64,000 nucleotides of DNA from assembly GCA_943369355.1 (NCBI GenBank), contig CALRMX020000006.1, positions 1-64,000 on the forward strand, given 5' to 3'. The translations under genes and the position numbers were made by a program. Under the pieces are notes generated by a model that was given only the letters and a program-made list of their open reading frames with translations, had not been told where the DNA came from and did no database searches. This document shows, in pieces, positions 33,946-42,771 of the stretch. Within the stretch, counting starts at the first letter, position 1. The number at the start of each line of letters is the position of its first letter. This DNA comes from UBA7662 sp943369355 (GTDB taxonomy: Bacteria > Bacteroidota > Bacteroidia > UBA7662).

Positions 33946-34422
33946 TCAAATTAACTGTATAATCAAATACAGTAAGCATATAATCGATAAACCTAAAGGG
34001 AGCAGAGAGAAAAGGGTCTGGTTCTTAATTCTCTTAACATAATTCTTTCGATCATTATCGGTCCAGTCCATTTCACTACTTGCTAGTCGGTATGTTTCCA
34101 TCTGACGAAAATCCATCAGAATAATTAATATAAGATTCACAATTGGAATCAGAACTGACCAGATATTAATTAGCGGTTCTTCACTTGGGAATGTCCCAAA
34201 CACCAAGTAGATAGCTATGAGTATACTATTAAAATTGAAGACCTTTTCATGAATTTTATCGAATGTAGCTTGAATTTGGCTTTCGGCGTAAATCTCACGT
34301 TTCTCGACTTTTTCAAAAATCCTCGAAGGTTCTTCAGTCATAGATTTGACGTCTTGAATACTTTCTAAATTGCTAAGCGAATTATGTATCTGTTTCAGTA
34401 TGTTTTTTGATTCTTCATCCAT
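33946..34422 (-). CDS. Leftward membrane protein with coiled coil, possible phage accessory gene
   Basis: 158 residues. A charged helical N-terminus (1-60) precedes three hydrophobic segments (about 62-78, 86-104 and 136-157) with a basic linker (WTDNDRKNYVKRIKNQT). No enzyme motif. It is the only leftward gene in the early-to-late boundary and is AT-rich compared with its neighbours, so it looks like a moron: an acquired gene expressed from the lysogen. Superinfection exclusion or a defence effector are possible, unproven jobs. Confidence 0.7.
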   Translation of the reverse strand: MDEESKNILKQIHNSLSNLESIQDVKSMTEEPSRIFEKVEKREIYAESQIQATFDKIHEKVFNFNSILIAIYLVFGTFPSEEPLINIWSVLIPIVNLILIILMDFRQMETYRLASSEMDWTDNDRKNYVKRIKNQTLFSLLPLGLSIICLLYLIIQLI

Positions 34423-35000
34423 ATCAGTCTATTTCAGCTTTACGAGTTAAACACTTTTTATCCAGAAGTCTAATATATCAAATACCTCCCGACGCTAGGA
34501 GGGAGACCAATCTCTTTTCACCACCGACACAAAAGTCTCCGATCCCGGGGGCTTTGTTGTTTCTACCCATTGCGTGCGTTAGGGCCGTTTCCCTTGCATC
34601 CCTTCTTCCTTTATTCTTGTATATATTTTGTAACTCTGTAACCTTCGGAAGAAAATCATTGAATAAATAGAGAACTAAGAGAGAAGAAGCGGTTTTTTTT
34701 GGTTACAAAACGGTTACAAACTCACTTTTGCAAAATCGACGGTTACAAAAAGTTTGTAACCACTTTGGCCGTTACAAACTTGGATACAGAATTCAATTTT
34801 CGGGTACAAACGTTTGTAACCGAAAAAGCCTTTAATAGGCTTCAAAAAGGCAGTTTTCTACACGGTTACAGAGTTACACGAAAATGTAGCGTTTAAACGC
34901 GCACACTTCGTGCATGGATTTTTGGCTCGTCGGAATCGGCTTATGTCCTTTATCCGATTTTGGGAGCGACTGACCTTTACATTGCCTTAAAAGCTTTCCC
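34423..35000. other. Noncoding region with a GGTTACAAA repeat cluster
   Basis: About 580 bases without a convincing gene between the leftward membrane gene and the LamG-like gene. The left part (34423-34620) shows nothing distinct; the right part holds the repeat cluster described separately. Short open frames here give low-complexity peptides made from the repeats. Confidence 0.7.
34627..34880. repeat. Cluster of GGTTACAAA repeats (candidate phage origin or operator array)
   Basis: Exact or near GGTTACAAA units in direct orientation at 34701, 34712, 34741, 34771, 34802 (GGGTACAAA) and 34864 (GGTTACAGA), and inverted at 34627, 34636, 34753 and 34813. Two pairs form dyads: GGTTACAAA-aag-TTTGTAACC (34741-34761, perfect) and GGGTACAAA-cg-TTTGTAACC (34802-34821). 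It lies downstream of the primase-helicase, a common place for a phage origin. Confidence 0.75.
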
Positions 35001-36440
35001 ATGAGCGCACTCTGCGAACGTAAACGAATCCCCACTCGAGAAATATTCCATCCCGAAACCATTGCTCACTACGACCGTGTTTTGGCAGATGGTGGTATCA
35101 TTCCCGACCTGTATCTGCTCAACCAAGTAGTCGACCTGTTGAAGAAGCGAGGCAACTTGAATGACTTTGCGCTGGTGGTAGATCCACAGTCGATGGGGTA
35201 TAAGTTAGGCGTGGGCGCAGGAGTTACTGCGGGCAGAGCTGCCAATAAATTGTATAGCATTCATTCCGCTAGTGATCTAGTGCAGGGAACGGTGGCTAAT
35301 CAGCCGCTATTGCTGCTAAAGCCAAATAAGAAGTACGCCTTTTTCGGGGGCAATAACGACAACCTGCAAGCGCCATCGCTGGCTAATACGATTTCCGGAG
35401 ATTTGGAAGTAATCGCGCACATTCAAAGCGACAATTACTCGGTCAATTATCAAGGCATTATTTCTCGGCTCGTTGGATCCAGTGCCATAAGCTTCTACAT
35501 CTACACGTTTGGAGGAAACCTTTCTATCGAGTTTTCGCTCAATGGAACCTCGACAATTGGAGCAACATCAACAGTCGCAATTCCTTACAGTAACGGACAA
35601 GCCTTTTGGTTCAGAGTTACCCGAGTCGCATCCACTGGAGTTATTCGTTTTTTTCATAAAGCAACTGAAGCAGCAGCCTGGACTCAACTTGGGAGTGATG
35701 TGACGCAAACTTCAGGAGCCTTATTCAATACCTCCAACGGAGTATTTGCCATCGGAGGAGCACCCAATACTTCTATTCCGTTTTTGGGTAGTATTCACTA
35801 CGTGCAATATGGTTCTATCATCGGCGGGGAACCAGGACTGGTGATGGATCCGGAAGAATTCGATCGCCAGAAAAGTCCCAACAGCTGGACCAGCAGGTCC
35901 GGTCAAGTTTGGACGCTCGTGCGTACCGGTACTTCAGGAATTAGAGCTCACATCGTTGATCGCCCCATAGTGGTAGGAGATGGAACATTGTATTTCATGA
36001 AGGCAGCGCCGTTTACGTGGAATGGACCAGGTACAGTTTATGGCGTTATCCATAACCACCAAGATGGCTCGGAGCGTGGAATCTGGGATGGCAACGAAAT
36101 CTTCCACAACTCGCTATTTACCGATACAGGAAATCAACTGCAGACGATAGTAGGTTCTACCATTTCCAAGATCGCCAGACCTACCAAACTCGGACTAGTT
36201 ATTGCCAAATACGGAGCAGGCGCCTACAGCCTAGGAGCCTATCCTTCAGCACCCATCACCAGCACGTCCAACGCTGCCGATAATTTCGAAGGCTTTACCT
36301 TGTTTGCCCGTGGCAATAACTCTCAGCCGTCCAATACATCGGCAACCGCCATTGTCGGTACCAGATCATTGGAAAGTCAGGAACAAATTCAACAAATCGT
36401 CGACCTTTTAACCCTTACCCATGGTAGCATCTTCTCCTAA
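35001..36440 (+). CDS. Phage structural protein with concanavalin-A-like domain
   Basis: 479 residues. Residues ~110-275 look like a LamG/concanavalin-A domain (GDLEVIAHIQSDNYSVNYQGIISR, FWFRVTRVASTGVIRFFHKATEAAAWTQLG). The C-terminal ~190 residues have a second beta-rich part (FTWNGPGTVYGVIHNHQDG, GLVIAKYGAGAYSLGAYPS). No signal peptide, so an intracellular virion protein such as a fibre, decoration or host-binding protein. It leads the late region. Confidence 0.75.
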   Translation: MSALCERKRIPTREIFHPETIAHYDRVLADGGIIPDLYLLNQVVDLLKKRGNLNDFALVVDPQSMGYKLGVGAGVTAGRAANKLYSIHSASDLVQGTVANQPLLLLKPNKKYAFFGGNNDNLQAPSLANTISGDLEVIAHIQSDNYSVNYQGIISRLVGSSAISFYIYTFGGNLSIEFSLNGTSTIGATSTVAIPYSNGQAFWFRVTRVASTGVIRFFHKATEAAAWTQLGSDVTQTSGALFNTSNGVFAIGGAPNTSIPFLGSIHYVQYGSIIGGEPGLVMDPEEFDRQKSPNSWTSRSGQVWTLVRTGTSGIRAHIVDRPIVVGDGTLYFMKAAPFTWNGPGTVYGVIHNHQDGSERGIWDGNEIFHNSLFTDTGNQLQTIVGSTISKIARPTKLGLVIAKYGAGAYSLGAYPSAPITSTSNAADNFEGFTLFARGNNSQPSNTSATAIVGTRSLESQEQIQQIVDLLTLTHGSIFS

Positions 36441-36660
36441 CGTAGTTCCCGCTTTACCGCAGTTTGCCCGTTTCTCGAGCAAAGCTTCAGCGGAAGAAAA
36501 GTGTGCAGAAATCGTCGCAGCCAAAGCTGAAGAATGGGAAGGTCGAGCCGATCAGTATGCTGTGCCGTTCAAGCCCGAGGGTCAAACAAAATGGTTTGTG
36601 CCGGTACTCCCAGGTTATGAATCCTTTTTTGAAGGGATTACCCTTGTAACACTCGAGTAA
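36421..36660 (+). CDS. Hypothetical phage protein
   Basis: 79 residues, overlaps the LamG-like gene by 20 bases. Helical N-terminal half, then beta (WFVPVLPGYESFFEGITLVTLE). No function recognised. Confidence 0.65.
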   Translation: MVASSPNVVPALPQFARFSSKASAEEKCAEIVAAKAEEWEGRADQYAVPFKPEGQTKWFVPVLPGYESFFEGITLVTLE

Positions 36661-36686
36661 AGCGGTTTTTTCGTAATTTTAAGGAT

Positions 36687-37193
36687 ATGCTGAAACTCAG
36701 AATTCCCTGCCCTCAGTACATCTATGAGTATTGCGTCAACCGGTTCGGAGAGCCGCTTATCCTCGGAAAAAATCACATCATCAACCGGCTTATCAAAAGC
36801 TCGCTGCAGAAGCCACCGGTTAAACCGGATCCGCCATTAGAAGGGCACTTCATCACCGTACATTTGCCCTGGTATGCTTACCCCGATCCGCGGGTATATT
36901 CCTACCTGCCCAAACGAGCCAAAGAGCAAATCATCCAAGCCATAGATGAGGATATTTTGATGGTAGATTTCCTGGCCTTTATGAAGCAGGGCAGCAGGTT
37001 GGAGATAGAGCAGCAGCTGCTTATAGCCGCCTTCATCCAGGGCCGGGGAATGAGTGAAGATAGCCTGCCAGCTGAGACGTTGAAGAAGCGATATTATCGA
37101 TATCGTCAACAGCAAAATAATTTCAAAAAATCTTTCGAGTTCGATGGGCAATTTGTCCCCGACGTATTCGAAAGGCTATTAAACCTATGTTAG
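36687..37193 (+). CDS. Hypothetical phage protein
   Basis: 168 residues, basic. Segment ending YYRYRQQQNNFKKSF is positively charged, which would suit DNA or RNA contact. Overlaps the next gene by 7 bases (ATG in TTAAACCTATGTTAG). No family recognised. Confidence 0.65.
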   Translation: MLKLRIPCPQYIYEYCVNRFGEPLILGKNHIINRLIKSSLQKPPVKPDPPLEGHFITVHLPWYAYPDPRVYSYLPKRAKEQIIQAIDEDILMVDFLAFMKQGSRLEIEQQLLIAAFIQGRGMSEDSLPAETLKKRYYRYRQQQNNFKKSFEFDGQFVPDVFERLLNLC

Positions 37194-37615
37194 ACCGCAA
37201 TCGCTACCTCGTTCCCCGGGTTGTTGCCCTCTATTATTTACCGGCCGATCAGGTGGACTATGTATTCCGTATTGTCAACGGACGCACCGAGCGATTGGTC
37301 CAACTCAAAGCAGCTTCCAGCTGGAAGCCGCTGACGTTCACAGTTGCCTCTGCTGACTGGGAGGATAAAGGCGCAAAAGACGCCTCAGGTAGGTTTAAGC
37401 GGCAAGAAGTTGCTTTATTTTATCCCGGTGATGATAGTGATAAAGATGCACAGCTGCGCGACATCGAATTAAGGCGCCACCTGGTGCGCATCGTTTACGA
37501 CAACGGCGAAGATTTTGTACTCGGTAGCCCTGCTACACCTTTGAGCTGTCAGGTAGCTTTTGATAGTAAACGCAAAGGCTCCACCCTTACATTCTCCCGA
37601 AATCTGGCATTATAG
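37187..37615 (+). CDS. Hypothetical phage protein
   Basis: 142 residues, beta-rich with alternating charged turns. No function recognised. Starts inside the upstream stop. Confidence 0.65.
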   Translation: MLDRNRYLVPRVVALYYLPADQVDYVFRIVNGRTERLVQLKAASSWKPLTFTVASADWEDKGAKDASGRFKRQEVALFYPGDDSDKDAQLRDIELRRHLVRIVYDNGEDFVLGSPATPLSCQVAFDSKRKGSTLTFSRNLAL

Positions 37616-37679
37616 GCCTTTTTTAGTCCTTTAAGCCGCCTTTTTGCGGTCATTCCTTTGTGTCGTAATCATCCGACAC

Positions 37680-38573
37680 ATGAAAGGAATACACAACCTA
37701 CTGCTTCAGCTGCGCAAAGAATGGTTCCTAGATCCAGCCTTTGCCGATCAACTCATGCCTTTGGCTTACCAATTGGCAGCGGGCACACTACAGCTAGAAG
37801 AGCGGGGCCTGCTTATGGCGTCGTATTCGAACGGTACGAGCGTGAATGCACTTCCTTATGCTTTTTCGGATGCCAAGGATCCATTTGAGGAATTACCTGA
37901 GGGTAGTGTAGCCATCATTCCAGTGCGCGGTACCATGCTCAAAAATGGTACGTTGTGCGCCTGGGGAGCCGACGAGCTGACAGAGCTGATGCTTAAGGCC
38001 GACAACTCTCCAAAAATGTCGGGGACCATTTTACTGATGGATTCAGGCGGTGGAGCTGTGAACGCCGTGCCGGTTTGGACGCAGGCTCTGGCCGAACGAA
38101 AAAAGCCAGTAGTTACCATAGCCGATATGTGTTGCAGCGCTGCCTACTATGCAGCCATCCATACCGATCACATCATGGCCATCAACGACCTAAGTGCAAC
38201 CTTCGGGAGCATCGGCGTGATGGTACGTTGGTTGGATTACGCCAAGGCCATGGAGAAGATGGGCATCGAAGAGCGTGAAGTGTACGCCGATCCAAGTGGC
38301 CATAAAAACAAAGAAATGCAGGATGCCAAAAAGGGTGATTACGAACTCTTAAAGGCAAACGCTCTCAATCCCCTCGCTATTCGTTTTCAGAACGACGTAA
38401 AAGCACGTCGCCCCAATTTGGACCTTTCCGTGGAAGGCATCATTGAAGGCAAAACTTTCGGCGCACAGGACGCCCTCGCCTACGGACTCATCGACTCCAT
38501 CGGCACACTCGCCGACGCCATCGACATGATCGGCAAACTACAAGCTACCAAAACTCTCAATTCACTTTTATGA
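37680..38573 (+). CDS. S49 (SppA/ClpP-like) head maturation protease
   Basis: 297 residues from the ATG at 37680; 12 further upstream codons lie in noncoding sequence. S49 serine protease: VAIIPVRGTM, GTILLMDSGGGAVNAVPVW and the nucleophile Ser153 in ADMCCSAAYYAA, with a candidate general base Lys209 in DPSGHKNK. In tailed phages this type matures the capsid. It is directly coupled to the capsid gene (ATGA overlap at 38570). Confidence 0.88.
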   Translation: MKGIHNLLLQLRKEWFLDPAFADQLMPLAYQLAAGTLQLEERGLLMASYSNGTSVNALPYAFSDAKDPFEELPEGSVAIIPVRGTMLKNGTLCAWGADELTELMLKADNSPKMSGTILLMDSGGGAVNAVPVWTQALAERKKPVVTIADMCCSAAYYAAIHTDHIMAINDLSATFGSIGVMVRWLDYAKAMEKMGIEEREVYADPSGHKNKEMQDAKKGDYELLKANALNPLAIRFQNDVKARRPNLDLSVEGIIEGKTFGAQDALAYGLIDSIGTLADAIDMIGKLQATKTLNSLL

Positions 38574-40648
38574 CCCTCAAACAACGATTCCAAGCCATGG
38601 TATCGGCCGCGCAGAAGCTGCTCGGCATCGATGCCCTGCCGGTACAAGACGCTAAGCTCGCCTTGACCGCCGAACAGCGCGCAACGCTTGTTGCAGCCCT
38701 GGACGAAGACAAGGTGAAAGCCTTCGAAAATGCGTTTAATCAATTTCATTCGCAAGAAGCGAGCGCCAACGCAGCCTTCAAGCGTGAAATGGAGGAGTTC
38801 CAACGCCTTCTTCAGGAAGAACAAGCAACGACTGCACAGCTCCAGCAGCAAGTGGAAACCCTTGCCGCCCAACCTGAAGCTTTGCCTGCTGCTGTGTTGC
38901 CGATCACTCCAAAGGGTAACGGTAAATTCTTGGTGCATCAGGCCAACGCCAAAACCTTGTTCGGCCTCGATGATCCATTGCTTGCTCTAGACGATGCCAG
39001 GGAATGGAACCAGCGGGCCGCGCAGCATTTGCTTCGCTTGCAAGGCATCAGCATGCCAGCGCCTGAAGGGAATATCAACTACGACCAGCTGGCGAACGAC
39101 TTCAACAAAGTCTACCAGACCCGGACTGATATTCGCACGCTCCTGACAGTAGGCTCACAGTTCGATGGCATTTTCCCCATGCGCAGCGGTGTATCGGATA
39201 AAGCCGTCGGGTTCAATCTCTTCTTGGACGAGCTGACTCAGGCCTATCAGCAGAATTTCGTCACCAAAGGTGCATTCGCTTTCGAGCCTGAAGTGCAAAG
39301 CGTTCGCGACCTCGAATTCTCTTATGAGTTCAAGAACCTCAAAGAGCTCGAGCGCAACTGGATTGGTACCTTGACCGGAGCTGCTGCCGACAGCTCGCCG
39401 ATGAAGCTTTCGTTCGTGAATTTCTTGTACGACCACATTGCCAAGAAAATCATCATGGAGCGCGACCGTAGGACTGCCAATGGTCGCTACAAAGCACCGG
39501 TACAAGGAACTGCAGGTCTGGCCATCAACGGTGCAGATGGTGCCTACGAAGTGCTCAACGATAAAATTGCTGAGCTCAAAATTCGTGTGACGCCTCTGGG
39601 TATCATCACCGACAGCAACATCGACTTGAAATACAAGGCGCTCGCTGAAAGTGTACCGCAAGAATTACGTGACTCTGGTACTATGATTATGTACATCCCT
39701 ACCGGTAAAAAGCGTAAGTACAACGACGCACTCAATGCCCGTTACGGCTCTAGCCGTCCGAACAGGGAAGACATCAACTACATCGATGGGTACGAGATGA
39801 TCAAGCTGGTAGAATTGCCTTACAGCGAAGGCCGTATGCGTGCATTCATCACTGTAGCCGGCAACATCGAGCGTTTGGAAAATAAACCCGGTGAAGCATT
39901 CAGCGGTATGAGGATGGTTCCTACCATCAAAACCCTCCAAGTGAATAGCGTATGGAAAGAAGGTATCTTCTTCAACCTGGCTGGTCGTAAAGCCGCCAGT
40001 GCTGCTGCTTTGGCGGTACGTCCGTTGACCGAGCAGCTGATCTGGTGTAACGAAATCGACTTTGACCCGAACTACTTCGTAGCCATGGAAAAAGACGATG
40101 CGACTCCATCTGTTGCCGATCACACGTCAATCGTGAGTGTAGACAACACCGCACCGGTTGCCATCACGGCCATCGACGACGCTCCTGTGGGTGCAGAAAT
40201 CCGCATCAAAAACGGAAGCGCTACCAACGGCATCACTATCGCCAATACTGGGAACTTCTCCTTGCTGCCTGCTGCTTGGAATCCAAACGTGGGCGATAGC
40301 ATCGTACTTAAAAAACGTTCAGACGGTAAGTTCATCGAGCTGGAGCGCATCGACGCGATCACCGATGGATACATCCAGTTTGCAGCCAACGCGACAACTC
40401 CGGACGTGTCGGCAGGTCAGAACTTCTTGACCAAAGAGAATAGCAGCGCCACTGCCATCACCAACCTGCAAAATGCAGTGCCTGGTCTGGTGTACACCAT
40501 CCGCGGTGGTAGCTCTACCAACGCCACTACAATTGCCAACAGCGGCAATTTTGTCCTCACAGCGGCCATGACCCTCTCTGCAGGAGCATGGATCCAGTTG
40601 CAGAAGTCGGAAACCAACGGATTGTTTTACGAAATCAACCGCGGCTAG
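38570..40648 (+). CDS. Major capsid protein with scaffold-like N-terminus and duplicated C-terminal domain
   Basis: 692 residues. The N-terminal ~115 residues are helical and coiled-coil (EEFQRLLQEEQATTAQLQQQVETL), as in delta/scaffold regions cut off by the head protease. About 130-500 is the likely HK97-type shell domain (DIRTLLTVGSQFDGIFP, EFSYEFKNLKELERNWIG, MIMYIPTGKKRKYNDALN). The last ~150 residues carry two similar beta units with phrases AIDDAPVGAEIRIKNGSATNGITIANTGNF and LQNAVPGLVYTIRGGSSTNATTIANSGNF, which look like outward decoration. Follows the S49 protease. Confidence 0.78.
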   Translation: MTLKQRFQAMVSAAQKLLGIDALPVQDAKLALTAEQRATLVAALDEDKVKAFENAFNQFHSQEASANAAFKREMEEFQRLLQEEQATTAQLQQQVETLAAQPEALPAAVLPITPKGNGKFLVHQANAKTLFGLDDPLLALDDAREWNQRAAQHLLRLQGISMPAPEGNINYDQLANDFNKVYQTRTDIRTLLTVGSQFDGIFPMRSGVSDKAVGFNLFLDELTQAYQQNFVTKGAFAFEPEVQSVRDLEFSYEFKNLKELERNWIGTLTGAAADSSPMKLSFVNFLYDHIAKKIIMERDRRTANGRYKAPVQGTAGLAINGADGAYEVLNDKIAELKIRVTPLGIITDSNIDLKYKALAESVPQELRDSGTMIMYIPTGKKRKYNDALNARYGSSRPNREDINYIDGYEMIKLVELPYSEGRMRAFITVAGNIERLENKPGEAFSGMRMVPTIKTLQVNSVWKEGIFFNLAGRKAASAAALAVRPLTEQLIWCNEIDFDPNYFVAMEKDDATPSVADHTSIVSVDNTAPVAITAIDDAPVGAEIRIKNGSATNGITIANTGNFSLLPAAWNPNVGDSIVLKKRSDGKFIELERIDAITDGYIQFAANATTPDVSAGQNFLTKENSSATAITNLQNAVPGLVYTIRGGSSTNATTIANSGNFVLTAAMTLSAGAWIQLQKSETNGLFYEINRG

Positions 40649-40657
40649 TAATCAAGG

Positions 40658-40681
40658 CCCCGCCTTCGGGCGGGGTATTTA
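40658..40681 (+). terminator. Terminator after the capsid gene
   Basis: CCCCGCC-TTCG-GGCGGGG hairpin (40658-40675) followed by a short T-rich run. Confidence 0.75.
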
Positions 40682-40701
40682 TCTCTTAATTCAAAACAGA
40701 C

Positions 40702-41640
40702 ATGAAAAAAGTTCTGAAAAACCCATACCTGCTGGTGGCAATGCTTTTTGCCTTCATCGGCCTTTTTGCGATTGCCGAACAGCTCAGCCTTGTTGAACTA
40801 GGCATTGCCGGCTCGATGATCCTCGCCAACGGTGGTGTTCTCGTAGGCTTGCCACGCCGTAACGACATCTCCAGCGGAGCGCTTCGTCCGAAAGACAAGA
40901 TCTTAATTGCGCTCAAAGAAGATATCGCTTTCTTCCCAGACCGTGACGACAAGGGCGTACTCATCCTAGGTGACATTCTCTTTAAGCCGGGTAAATCCTT
41001 CGACGAATTCTATGGTACACAGAATACCATTAAAATCAATTCCGTCACCGAAGGAGAAACGGACCAGGAAGGAGAGCGCAACAAAGTCATGTTCGAGCAC
41101 CCGGGTACTTATCTCGAGGTACTCGAGTTCCGTCAGCTGGTGATGCGTCAGCCTCTAGTTGTCATTGTGCAGCGTTGCAACGAAGACATGATTATTTATG
41201 GCGACTGCTGTAATCCTATGCGCATGGCCGTAGATGCCAATGGCGACAATGCGAAGAATTCTACAGCATTTACCTTCACCAACGTGGTGCCTGGACATGT
41301 GCCTGGTATTTATCGCGGTGCAGTTACCCTCCCAGACTTTGCTGGTCTTGTGGCCGCCAATGCAACCAGTGTCAGCATCGCCAACGGCAATGGTCGCTAC
41401 AAAACCGGTATCAATACCCAAGCGACCCAGATCACCACCATCACGGGCTCAGCTCACGGTATGGTGATCTCGCTGGTAGGTAATACCGGAGGCTTCCCAA
41501 GCACCGTACAAAGTGGTGGTATTTTCATTTTGAAGGATGGCGCAACCTTCACCCTCACGGATGGGGCGCAAATCACCTTCAAGGTGTTCAAGGATGGAGC
41601 CAATACCTTCAAGTTCATCGAGCAATCGCGTAAAGTGTAG
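40702..41640 (+). CDS. Phage virion protein with N-terminal hydrophobic segments
   Basis: 312 residues. Two hydrophobic segments at 10-28 and 33-49 open the protein, an unusual start for a virion protein. The middle (RDDKGVLILGDILFKPGKSFDEFYGTQ, GTYLEVLEFRQLVMRQPLVVIVQRCN) and C-terminal parts are beta-rich, and the end (GNTGGFPSTVQSGGIFILKDGATFTLTDG) is like the capsid C-terminal units. Role unknown; second head or decoration protein is possible. Confidence 0.65.
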   Translation: MKKVLKNPYLLVAMLFAFIGLFAIAEQLSLVELGIAGSMILANGGVLVGLPRRNDISSGALRPKDKILIALKEDIAFFPDRDDKGVLILGDILFKPGKSFDEFYGTQNTIKINSVTEGETDQEGERNKVMFEHPGTYLEVLEFRQLVMRQPLVVIVQRCNEDMIIYGDCCNPMRMAVDANGDNAKNSTAFTFTNVVPGHVPGIYRGAVTLPDFAGLVAANATSVSIANGNGRYKTGINTQATQITTITGSAHGMVISLVGNTGGFPSTVQSGGIFILKDGATFTLTDGAQITFKVFKDGANTFKFIEQSRKV

Positions 41641-41663
41641 CCCTCGCTTTCCTTTCCAGCCGA

Positions 41664-41688
41664 GCCCGCAGTGATGCGGGCTTTTTTA
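41664..41688 (+). terminator. Terminator after 41640
   Basis: GCCCGCA-GTGA-TGCGGGC hairpin (41664-41681) then TTTTTTATT. Confidence 0.85.
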
Positions 41689-41743
41689 TTGTCCTTTTGG
41701 CCGCAGATGTGCGAACGCACTTTTACTAAAAATTCTCAGCACC

Positions 41744-42769
41744 ATGAGCCAACTCAAAGCAGAAGTGCTTAATTACTTGCAAAATGACCGCACCCATGCC
41801 GGTGCGAAAGAACTCTATTTACGCCATGTTTCCGGAGGGGCTTTCCGCTCTCGCGTGGTCAGCGCCCCCGAAAGTGAACTGATGCGCGACATGATCCGCG
41901 ACGAGCTCATTCGCCTTGCGGGTATCAACGAACAAATCGCAATGCGCCTCTGGCGTCAACGGATTGTTCAGTCAGACGAAGCCGCAGATTCGGCTACAGG
42001 CGGCGAAAACCCTGGTGGTGGAGCACAGGGCTCCAGCGCACCGACGAAGCCTGATAAAGGCACCAAAACCCCATCAGTGGGCAAGGGTAAAAAAGGGGCA
42101 AAGGCAGCTCAAGCGGATGCAACATCGACTGGTAAAAAATCTGGCGGAAAAAACAAACCTGCCCAGGATTCAGCGGAAAAGTTAGCTGAAGAAAAAACCG
42201 CCACATTGCCCGCGGGCGGGGAAAACTCTGGAGCTGGTGCTACCACTCCGGCGGAGGATACCGGCAAAGCCTTGCCAGTGACCGTGCAGCAAGCGATCAA
42301 GCTCCGAGAGGAGTTTCCCTTTTTGGCTGCTGCAGATTGTCCGCAAGAATTGCGGAAGCTCGTCGGTGCAATGCTCGATGCGTACGACCAATACCGCCAT
42401 GCACATGCGCAGCTCTTTGAAGCTGCAACTCCGGCAGAGCTGGCAGCATTGACCGTCTCGGTGGCCGAAGGGTACTTGGAGAATCGCCAAATATGGGAGG
42501 AGCTGAACCACTACAAGCAGAACGGTACAGTGTTGGGCAAACACCCTTCGCTTGTTCGTCTTACGCTGCGCGAGCGGACCAACCGCATGACCGTAGTTGA
42601 GCTGGCCAAACGCAAGGAAACGATCATCAAGTCGATCTCTCGTCGCCGTGGCCAGATCGAGAAGGAAGCAGCAAGCAAGCCGCACCTGGTAGAAGGATGG
42701 AAGCAAGCGCTCGAGCTCGATGAATTCGAACTCGAACTCATCACCCAGACCCTCGCAAGTAAAGGCTAA
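41744..42769 (+). CDS. Phage protein with disordered middle
   Basis: 341 residues. A helical N-terminal domain (~1-75), a Lys/Gly/Ala/Ser-rich disordered linker (~80-180: GKGKKGAKAAQADATSTGKK), and a helical C-terminal domain (AIKLREEFPFLAAADCPQELRKL ... RLTLRERTNRMTVVELAKRKETIIKSISRRRGQIEKE). No function recognised. The gene starts a new stretch after a terminator. Confidence 0.65.
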   Translation: MSQLKAEVLNYLQNDRTHAGAKELYLRHVSGGAFRSRVVSAPESELMRDMIRDELIRLAGINEQIAMRLWRQRIVQSDEAADSATGGENPGGGAQGSSAPTKPDKGTKTPSVGKGKKGAKAAQADATSTGKKSGGKNKPAQDSAEKLAEEKTATLPAGGENSGAGATTPAEDTGKALPVTVQQAIKLREEFPFLAAADCPQELRKLVGAMLDAYDQYRHAHAQLFEAATPAELAALTVSVAEGYLENRQIWEELNHYKQNGTVLGKHPSLVRLTLRERTNRMTVVELAKRKETIIKSISRRRGQIEKEAASKPHLVEGWKQALELDEFELELITQTLASKG

Positions 42770-42771
42770 GG

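Noticed and set aside
34407..34670. 87-codon rightward reading frame overlapping the start of the leftward membrane gene
   Set aside because: No coding character, overlaps the start of a better gene in antisense.
34699..34896. 65-codon rightward reading frame in the repeat cluster
   Set aside because: The peptide is mostly made of the GGTTACAAA repeats (V-T-K, V-T-N, etc.) and has no start context; the repeats themselves explain it.
25910..34971. GGGAGCGACT found at 25910 and 34962 as an attachment repeat
   Set aside because: Ten bases only and the second lies inside the prophage; chance match is likely.
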